Assembly: GCA_021464525.1 (NCBI GenBank)
Contig: JADRCO010000234.1
Coordinates: 1-41,863 of the forward strand
DNA from: Rhizophagus sp. LPA8_4_AMF
Taxonomy: Eukaryota; Glomeromycota; Glomeromycetes; Glomerales; Glomeraceae
DNA: 41,863 bases
Direction: 5' to 3'
Shown here: piece by piece, positions 34,453 to 41,863 of the stretch
Numbering within the stretch: position 1 is the first letter of the stretch
Layout of the letters: every line of letters starts with the position of its first letter
Notes under the pieces: model-generated
What the model was told of the DNA's origin: nothing
Database searches by the model: none
What the model saw: the letters and a program-made list of their open reading frames with translations, nothing else
Position numbers and translations under genes: made by a program

Positions 34453-37400
34453 TTCGTGTCGAAGCTTAATTATTATCACGGAGACTATAAAACAAATTGG
34501 TGATAAAGGTATACTTATTAAAATAATTTCACTTCAAAGTAGTATGAGAACGACATAAAAATTGTAATGAAATACGGACATATCTTCTTTACTTATATTT
34601 AATTTTTTATTACAAATTTATTATCATTATTCTTGTCAGTGCCCCTCGTTTTTTCACAAATCATCTCATATGAGATATACAGTACAAAAAAAAAAGGGAA
34701 TTATATATTTTATGGCGCAGTTAATCGTTTTAATTTAGAGATTATTCGTTATCAGTTATTGGCTAGTCTAATTAAATCTTAAATTACGGATGGATACACA
34801 CGATGACATCATGTATACAATGATGTCAAGTTGCATAAACAAATAAACTTTAAATATCACCGCATAAATTATCACGCTAGATAAGTAGAAAGCAAGAAAA
34901 AAACGATATTTTTGAAATAATACCCCAGGATATTTTAGCCAACGAATTATGGTTAGTTTATAGATTAGCTAATATATTTAGTAATTTTCTATCATATATA
35001 GTGATAAAGTCCGTAAACTTGTAATAGAAATTAGTTCAACCGTTATAATGTTACATGCGTCAAGATCCAGGATTGCACGGTGCGCGCCAAAAAGTGACAA
35101 TTCCGGACAAAAAATTTTATAGAATCCCCGATTTTATTTGTCTAATAAATTAAGAAACAAAGAAACTAATTAAAATTTTAAGCATTGACATACGATAACT
35201 ATCTAACACTGCGAAGTAGTATTTCCCGAATGTTGCTTATATAATACGCCATGTGAACATAGTAAGATATGTTGAAATATGGATAATAACCATTATATTA
35301 TGAGACGATTTAAGTCATCTTGTAAAATATGTGTCAATTTACCTATTAAGTATAGATAGGATCAATGCTTTTTCTTAAATTATTTATAATTGGTTTAATA
35401 AATTAATTATTTTTTGGTTATTAAATTATACGAATCTAAAGGTTATAAATGATACAATCATGTTGTTTTACTTAATAAATCTTTAATTTTAAATTTTAAA
35501 TGATAAACAAGATGAAGATTATTCACTTATTGTATAAATAAATAATTTAAATAATAGTATATTAAATATTCTAATGATTAGCAATATATTAAACAAGTTT
35601 TTTGTTAAAATAACTATTTATTTGAAAATTTGAAATTACAATCATAGCCCATCTGCATATTCAATTTTTCTTGTCAATAGAACTTCACTATAGCAGTACA
35701 AGGTAATAATAATTAACAGATTTTTAAATATGTAATTTTAAGTACTTAAATTGATGCTTACAAACAATCAAAAAAAAAAAATTCAATTATTTAACAACCT
35801 AATAATATACTGATATTTAATATAAATAATAATTTTTTGTCTAAGATTGACATGATAGAATATTAAAAACTTGATATAATGATAAAATTTTACTTTTCCA
35901 TTATGTGAAAAAATATATAAATATTAGTGTAACTTGATATAATGATATTTTCCAATGATTTTGTATATGTTCCAATTATACTAAAGTTTGACTGTATATA
36001 AATTATAAGTAATATAAAAAGTGAAAAGTTAGTTCTATTTTTAAGTATATTATTATTAAAATAATAAATTTAATAATAAATATTAAAGAATATTAAAATG
36101 TCACCACTTGTAATTTTCACCAGTTTGATTTTTGAAATTTATAAAATTAATATTAAATTAAATATCAACTACACATATTAAACAGTCATTTTATATGTAA
36201 ATTTACAAAAAAAAAGAGATGTGCATAAGCTCAAAAAACCTGTTTTTCAGATAATTTTTGAGAAAATGCAAAATTTTGATTTTTTAATTTTTTTCATTTT
36301 ACTAAAAGTTTTTAACAAAAATTTCAAAATTTTGTTATGGTTAATATCAAATTAATATTTATTAACATATTTATTATTTAAGTTAAAATTTTACAATCAG
36401 TATTTTTTAACTTTAATTAAAATTATAAACCAAATACTAGTGATAGTAATCATTATTAGTAAGATGTTTTTTTTTCTGCAGTATATGTAATACTTTATTA
36501 AAGTTAATGTTAAAATTTATAAGAGAAATTCTAAGCTAACTAATATAATTTAAATAAATACCATTTATTATTCTAATAAATTTTATGTATGCATTATTAG
36601 TGAAACTTGTTCCTATATAGGTAGAAATGCATAATAGCAACTTATCTTAGCGAGATCATTTCATAGTCAAAAAAATTTGGTATTTAAGGATCTATTGCAC
36701 TGCAATTTTATAAAACCTACACTGACCTAAAAAAGAAAAATATATACCATTAATTCATATAATTCTATTATCATCTGCATACGATCGCTAAAGTAGAATC
36801 TATCTAAACTAGGTTACAAGTTTTCATAGATCTCCAGAACTCTTCAACCAACTATATGATAATATTATTAATTCTTTTATTGTTGTACATCAGTAAGTTT
36901 TTTAGAGTTAATATCCTCAGAGAATCCTAAAATTTGTAACATAAGAAAATTAATTATCGACTCCTTAGTTATTATTTATTCTTTTCTCCTTATCCTAAAT
37001 TATTTTTTTTTTTGAAAAAAAATGAAAAAAAAATGATGAAAATCTAAAATCTTCTGAAAATTTTTCTCATCTCTGGATTCCTTATTAAAAAAAAATTCAA
37101 AGAATCTCTAAGAATCAGAAGAAATCCTTGAAGATATTAATCCTTAAGAATATATAATTTATTTATTTATTTATTTTTCATATTTATTATTATAGTAATT
37201 ACATATTATTAATTTGTATTATTAAATTATATCCATTTATTTTCTCATACATTAATAATTATTATATTTCTTTCAAAATTAATAAAAACATAAATTATTA
37301 TTTAAATTAATTTGCAGAAATACATATTCATATTTTTAATTAAAAAAATTAGTAGTTCATTTTAATTGTAAAAAGATTCCTAAAAAAAAATAAATAAAAA

Positions 37401-37461
37401 TATTAGTAAATATTAATTCAATTAAAAAAAATGATATTTTGTTCTATTCCTCTTTTAATAT
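34453..37461. other. Gene-poor AT-rich region with transposon debris
   Basis: No credible ORF on either strand. Near 35,080 a GC-richer piece (ACGGTGCGCGCC, GACAATTCCGGAC) looks like a dispersed-repeat end. Two copies of AACTTGATATAATGATA at 35,868 and 35,931 and a TTTGACTG tip at 35,987-35,994 followed by TATA look like a solitary right end of a CAGTC-type TA element; I did not find its partner. Minus-strand TTTTTTAG motifs near 36,728, 37,045 and 37,378 may be outlying members of the exon-like array described below. Confidence 0.45.
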
Positions 37462-37807
37462 AGGTTAAAATTAATTAAATAGGGTATCAACAAGTTATAA
37501 ATAAGTTATCAATCAGCTATCCTATTGGTAGCCTATTGAACTTGCACCATAATCCGTCATCAATCAGGCAGGCTGATTGATAACTGATTGATAGTCTATT
37601 GATAAACTATTGATAGCTAATTTGGTAAAAATACCAATAAAGTACTAATAGATTACCAATAGGTTATAAATCAGCTATCAATCGGCCTGCCTGATTGGTG
37701 ACGAATTATAATGCAAGTTCAATAGGCTACCAATAGGGTAGCCAATTGATAGCTGATTGATAACTTATTTATAAACTATTGATACCATATTTACTTAATT
37801 TTGACCT
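37462..37807. mobile_element. 346-bp foldback MITE with nested inverted repeats
   Basis: The ends are inverted copies: AGGT(T/C)AAAATTAA(T/G)TAAA inward from both sides, then GGTATCAA, TTATAAATAAGTTATCAATC and AGCTATC. The inner part keeps mirror symmetry, with CCTATTGGTAGCCTATTGAA, CTTGCA, the GGCAGGC core on each side (left ATCAGGCAGGCTGATTG, right ATCGGCCTGCCTGATTG) and a central loop around TTTGGTAAAAATACCAATA. TA lies at both outer edges (37460-37461 and near 37,810). The repeated TATCAAT/ATTGATA words make many alternative short stems. No ORF is present. Confidence 0.85.
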
Positions 37808-37839
37808 GTATAAAGTAACTAGTTTCAGTACGAAACTTA

Positions 37840-39140
37840 CTATTTTAAATCCTTTACTCTTTAATCAAATATCCAAAGGATCTACAAAAATAAATAAATA
37901 AATGTTATTTAATATTTTAATTAAAAAATAAATGTATTGTAAATTTCATAAAGAAACTTACCATTTAAAACTCTTATCACTTTAATCAATACATCAAAAA
38001 ACCTATGAAAAAATAAGTAAAAAGGAACATTATTTAATATTTTAATTAAAAAATAACATATAGTAAATTTCACAATAAAACTTATTATTTAGTATTTAAA
38101 ATCCTTTATAGGTGGTCTAAACTATAGGTGACCCAAATAATTCTTTACTAAAATCTATAAAAATAAAAAAAGAGCATTAGTTAATGCTTATAATTAAAGA
38201 AAAACTTTATTTATCTTTAAAATCATCATAAAGAATAATCTGTTTAAGCTAAATATACAGTATATTTAAAAAACTGAATTTTGTTTATGCATTTAAAGAA
38301 ACTATCTAAAGAAAAAAAAAATAAATTAAGTAAATGTTTCATCAGAATAAATAGATTTAAACTAGAAAGAATAAATTACCGAAAAGAAAATTTCACTAAA
38401 AAATCTAAATAATTGTCTAAAAAATAAAATGAAACAAGATGTTAGTTAACATGTTATTAAAAGAAATAATTAATGATAAAAAACTACATCTAATTCTATA
38501 TGTCTAAGAATCTGAAGAACCTAAAAAAATGAACTATAAAAATCATTTATTAAAATAAATAAATTAAAAAAAAAAAAAAACTTATAAAATGTCATATTCA
38601 GGGAGACTGAAAGAACCACCTAAATAAAAAAAATCAAAAATATTAGCATTGTAAAACAGTTCATAAAAAAATTATTTAAAGAAGATTCTTTCTACCAAAA
38701 TTCCATTCTACACATTTATAGCAAACTTTTAATAATTCATTGCAAAACAATTCTTGTTTTACTTATATCTAAAGAGACACTTCTTGATTATCTAAAAAAG
38801 AAGAAAATAAAACATTAAAAGCAATTTGTTAAAGAATTAATTTCAAAAAATATAATTCAATTCCTTACCAAAATCTGAAATTCAGATCTAACAAAAAAAA
38901 AAGAAAAAATTTAAATATTAGCATATTTTTCATTAGAATAAATAACTAAAATAAAGATAAAAAAACCTCACTGAAAATAAGATTTCACAAGTTAAAAGAG
39001 ACTTGAAGAACTACCTAAAAAAGAAAAAAAAATGAAATATTAATAAAAATAAATTAAAGAATAAAAAAAATAAAAAATCTACTAAAATATCATATTCAAG
39101 AAGATTGAAATAACAGCCTAAAAAAAAATAAATAAATTTG
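37840..39140 (-). repeat. Array of about eleven degenerate exon-like repeats
   Basis: On the minus strand, a polypyrimidine-AG signal (TTTTTTAG or TTTGTAG type) recurs at + coordinates about 37882, 38003, 38155, 38306, 38417, 38521, 38620, 38792, 38888, 39015 and 39118, spaced 96-172 bp (mean about 124). Each is followed by 30-45 nt of related sequence: GTGGTTCTTTCAGTCTC (38620), GTAGTTCTTCAAGTCTC (39015), GCTGTTATTTCAATCTT (39118), GTTCTTCAGATTCTTAG (38521). Several end at a GTAAG- or GTAA-like donor, clearest at 38003 (AAATGGTAAGTTTC). A TTTAATATTTTAATTAAAAAATAA block between units at 37,905 and 38,035 is also repeated. The units carry stops in some frames, so a present-day gene is unlikely. 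Confidence 0.55.
37905..38100. repeat. Tandem repeat of about 130 bp within the array
   Basis: The block TTATTTAATATTTTAATTAA followed by AAAAATAA, TAGTAAATTTCA(T/C)A and AAACTTA(C/T)(C/T)ATTTA occurs twice in direct order, at about 37,900-37,975 and 38,030-38,098. It shows that the exon-like array grew by tandem duplication of unit plus spacer. Confidence 0.7.
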
Positions 39141-39149
39141 AAATGTTAA

Positions 39150-39654
39150 AATATTTCATAAGAATTTGAAGTTTTAATTTTTTTATGGGCTTTTCTAAAC
39201 AAAGTACAAGAGAAGAATGAAAAAAAAGAATGAAGAACAGGAAAAGAGAAAAAATGAAGGGAAAAAATAAGAAATGAAATAAGTAAAAATAAAGGAAAGG
39301 AAAGAGTAAAAACAAGTAAAAGGAAAAAATAAAAATACGTAATCTATAAAAGAGGATGCAGCTAATTAAGAACCCTGGACATCTCATATATAACTTATAA
39401 ATAAGTTTTTGCTAATTTAGCCAAATTTAACCTAACATCATAATTTTAATTTTTGCAAATTAACTCATATTTAGCTTGAAGTCATATTTTTAAATTTTTG
39501 CAAATTAGTTAAATTTTACAGTTATCATGTATTTTTAAGTAAATTGATTCTATTTTCAGTATAATATATGAAATTTTTTTTATTAACATAACATATGTAA
39601 AAATATGACAAACATATTAAAAATGTAAAAACATGTTAAAACACAATTAAAATA
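39150..39654. other. A/T-rich spacer after the array
   Basis: Purine-rich GAAAAGGAAAAG-type sequence at 39,210-39,330 explains the 89-aa minus-strand ORF rich in F and L, which I reject as a gene. Beyond it lie direct repeats of TTTTTGCAAATTA(G/A) at about 39,453 and 39,496. Nothing else is recognised. Confidence 0.5.
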
Positions 39655-40251
39655 CAGTCACCATTGATTATAACGAACCTGTTTCAATTGTACTAAAATC
39701 TCATTATACTGAACCAGAATTTTTAGAACTGATTTTTTATAAATAATTTCACTAAATATAATGAACTTTTATAATAAAACACTATATATTACATCTGAAC
39801 CAAAACTTAACTAGCTCCTATATTAGCCATATAATATTTTTATATTTTTTATAATGAACAGCCATATGACTATATACTAATCCAAGCTGAATTTATAGTG
39901 CTGGCTAGGATTATCAGTAATTTTTCTAAAAATTTATGTCAAATGAAATTATAATTCTGGCTAGTACTACAAATATGGCTTAAATTATCCAGAAGTTCAG
40001 TATATTATATAACAAATTCACTACAGTCAATCCTTGATATAGTGAACTCTAGGTTCTGGACTTCAATTTCGCTATAAGGCTATAGTGAAGATTTTAAACA
40101 ATTTGATTGGCTATTTCACTATAACAAGGGTAAATTAATTATAAGTGTACTTAAAATTCACTATATTAAGAATTCACTATATCAAGAGTTAACTGTATAT
40201 ACTGAACCAAACCTTCTGGAACAGAGGGTTTGTTATATCCAGTGGTGACTG
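39655..40251. mobile_element. TA-flanked CAGTCACC MITE, interrupted by another MITE
   Basis: The left end begins CAGTCACCATTGATTATAAC and the right end, reversed, begins CAGTCACCACTGGATATAAC. Further inward both carry GAACC and TATACTGAACC(A). TA dinucleotides flank both tips (39653-39654, 40252-40253). Without the insert at 40024-40195 it would be about 423 bp. The tips and TA target fit the Tc1/mariner superfamily. The only long matches are terminal, so it is non-autonomous. Confidence 0.85.
40024..40195. mobile_element. 172-bp MITE nested inside another MITE
   Basis: Left end CAGTCAATCCTTGATATAGT and right end read back CAGTTAACTCTTGATATAGT, with TA on both sides (40022-40023 and 40196-40197). 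The host sequence resumes with TATACTGAACC, an internal motif of the outer MITE. Internal repeats of TTCACTATA(T/A)(C/T)AA(G) suggest several subterminal binding sites for a transposase. Confidence 0.85.
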
Positions 40252-40255
40252 TATA

Positions 40256-41356
40256 CAGTAGTTCACAAAAGTAATGCACCAAATTTTTTTAAATGATAAA
40301 TCACATATTTATCAATTAAAACAAATCCGTTTAATCTAATATTTTCAAAATAAATAATAGAGATGTAGATCTTTAACATATAAATACCCTACTCTTTCCT
40401 GTGTAATAAAAAAATTCCATTACATCATTTTTTTCTTTCAAACCATGGTGCGTTACTTTTGATCGTTTTTATTATAAAAATATTTTTTTTTTATAATTAA
40501 TGATAATGTAATACTAAAAAACTTTCATATACTTACAAATACTTTTCAAAATTATATATTTTTTGTTTATAAACTAAAGATCAAACTCACCATAGAACAA
40601 AAAGCACATGCAATTTTGATAATTGAGCATGACTTTACTTTAAGAGAAATTGCCGCTAAAATTGGTTGTAGAAATCATACAATAATATTAAAACTTAAAA
40701 AGAAATATGAAAAAACCAGTATTGTTAAAGATAAACAGTATTCAAATTGATTATCCAAGATAAATGAATGTAATAAATGTACTATTATAAGACGTTTAAT
40801 GACAGGAGAATGTATAACTGCCATTTCATTAACAAAATTCTTATATAATAATGAAGATATCAAGTTCAGCGTTAAGACTATACGTAGAGTGTTAAGAAAA
40901 AATGGTTTTGCCGTTAGAGTAAAACATAAGAAATCTCTTTTATCCAAAAAATATTGTGAAAAGAAGCTTAATTTTGCTAAGAGATTTAAGAATTGGACTG
41001 TACAAGACTGGAGTAGAGTAGTTTGGTCTAATGAGTCAAAATTCCAAATATTTGGCTCTAACAGATGTGAATACTATTAGAAAAAATAAGGAGAATTGCT
41101 CAAAGATACACACATTAAACCTACTGTAAAGTTTGGCAGCAAAAGTGTTTTTGTATGGGGTTGTTTCACCTCTCGTAGTATAGGTTTCTTATGTAAAATT
41201 GAAGGAGAGATTAATGCAAAGCTTTATTGCAAAATATTAAGTGAAGACTTCATGAAAACTCTGCGATATTATGAATTAGCTATTTTGGACATTATCTTTC
41301 AGCAGGATAATGATCTGAAATATACCGCTAATCTCACAAAGTAGTAGTTCAAAGTA
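40256..41356 (+). mobile_element. Left part of a Tc1/mariner element, 3' end disrupted
   Basis: The element begins right after a TA that abuts the neighbouring MITE: CAGTAGTTCACAAAAGTAAT then GCACC. An inverted internal copy, GGTGCGTTACTTTTGAT, lies at about 40,446-40,462, the arrangement of short outer and inner terminal repeats seen in Tc1 elements. A transposase pseudogene (40577-41344) fills most of it. The right terminal repeat is missing, because another MITE begins at 41357. Confidence 0.75.
40577..41344 (+). pseudogene. Tc1/mariner transposase, stop-riddled and truncated
   Basis: A single reading frame gives a Tc1-family transposase with only nonsense changes. A helix-turn-helix region reads LTIEQKAHAILIIEHDFTL and AAKIGCRNHTIILKLKKKY. 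The second domain has SVKTIRRVLRKNGFAVR. The catalytic core reads VVWSNESKFQIFGSNRCEYY, so the usual first aspartate (W-S-D-E) is Asn. It continues with VKFGSKSVFVWGCF and IIFQQDNDLKYTA, which keeps the second aspartate. In-frame stops occur at about 40748 (TGA), 41078 (TAG), 41087 (TAA) and 41342. The frame then meets a MITE at 41357, so the third catalytic residue region (DLNPIE) is lost or lies beyond the window. The element is inactive. Confidence 0.88.
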
Positions 41357-41798
41357 CAGTCAATCTCCTTTATAGTTATACCCTTTGGGACTAAAGATGT
41401 AGTATGTAATTGTTTTATCAAAGGTTGTAATATTGCAACCATTACAATACATATATAACACTTTTGGTTGTAATTACGATACTTATAATTCCGGTTGGAA
41501 TTATAATTTGGCTAAATGATTTAATAATTACAACCTATATACAACACTTTTTGGCTTTAAGATAGTAATAGGTTGTAACCATTACTACCTCAACACAAGT
41601 AGTAATTACCAATTACATATCACATCTTTACTCAGGACCAAAAAAAAGATGTGATTATAAAAAAAGTCATATGTTGTGACTATAAAGAAGGTTTTTCTAA
41701 TATGTTTATTAGTACATTGGGCCAAAATATAGTATGATTATAAAGGGGAATTTTGTATGATATGGTTATACAGGAGGTGACTTATAGGGGGTCGACAG
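41357..41798. mobile_element. Second copy of the exportin-promoter MITE, inverted
   Basis: It begins CAGTCAATCTCC after TA at 41355-41356. Its right half, reversed, matches the left end of the element at 13287-13732 nearly base for base (GTCGACCCCCTATAAGTCAC, CCTCCTGTATAACC, AATTCCCC, ATAAACATATTA, AACATATGACTTTTTTTATA, ATCACA(C/T)C). The interior differs, with repeated GTTGTAAT/ATTACAAC words at 41,400-41,610. The right tip ends GTCGAC and then AGGACCC instead of TGTA, so it is damaged or joined to another copy. It has inserted at a TA in the transposase pseudogene. Confidence 0.82.
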
Positions 41799-41863
41799 GA
41801 CCCTGAATAATATATATATAGGTCAGATGAAAATTTCAAAATTTACTAAGATCAATAAGCAAA

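Noticed and set aside
37462-37807. Repeated TATCAAT/ATTGATA words as a possible CRISPR-like array
   Set aside because: Spacing is irregular and the words belong to a large mirror-symmetric foldback element; no cas genes, and the context is eukaryotic.
39118-39387. 89-aa F/L/S-rich minus-strand ORF
   Set aside because: It is the complement of a purine-rich low-complexity tract; composition explains it.
40675-40947. 90-aa minus-strand ORF
   Set aside because: It is antisense to the Tc1 transposase pseudogene.

Overview
The window looks like nuclear DNA from an arbuscular-mycorrhizal fungus (Glomeromycotina, Rhizophagus-like). The reasons are very high A+T, spliced genes with many short introns (about 50-110 nt) bounded by GT and TTAG, long A/T homopolymer runs, an intronless F-box protein of the kind expanded in these fungi, a MIR-domain protein, and many TA-flanked DNA transposon relics. 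The species is inferred, not proven.

Layout. 1-7,288 holds a 71-aa glycine/alanine-rich ISG12/IFI6-like membrane protein (1815-2030, +) and a 631-aa F-box protein (4488-6383, +) in AT-rich spacer. 7,289-13,225 (-) is a gene of roughly twenty exons for an exportin-5/Msn5 family nuclear export receptor; a 446-bp TA-flanked inverted-repeat element sits 61 bp upstream of its ATG. 13,740-15,540 is decayed DNA. 15,559-34,452 is a housekeeping block: Clr2-like silencing factor (-), glycerol-3-phosphate acyltransferase (+), Nur1-like nuclear rim protein (-), SAP-domain NuSAP-like protein (-), Josephin deubiquitinase (-), DDX10/Dbp4 RNA helicase (-) and a MIR-domain protein (-). 34,453-41,863 has no intact gene. 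It holds a degenerate array of about eleven exon-like repeats, a 346-bp foldback element, a MITE nested within a MITE, a dead Tc1/mariner transposase, and a second copy of the element found upstream of the exportin gene.

How the genes relate. Clr2 (SHREC) and Nur1 (Lem2-Nur1) both belong to heterochromatin silencing and nuclear-periphery systems in fission yeast and lie about 4.3 kb apart. Dbp4 serves 18S rRNA processing, the exportin carries cargo out of the nucleus, and the NuSAP-like protein is expected on spindle microtubules. There is no operon logic. I found no convincing tRNA, complete rRNA or CRISPR array. The items most worth a second look are the exon-like array at 37.8-39.1 kb, the tandem exon duplication in the NuSAP-like gene, the 478-bp palindrome beside the Josephin gene, and the transposable element at the exportin promoter.
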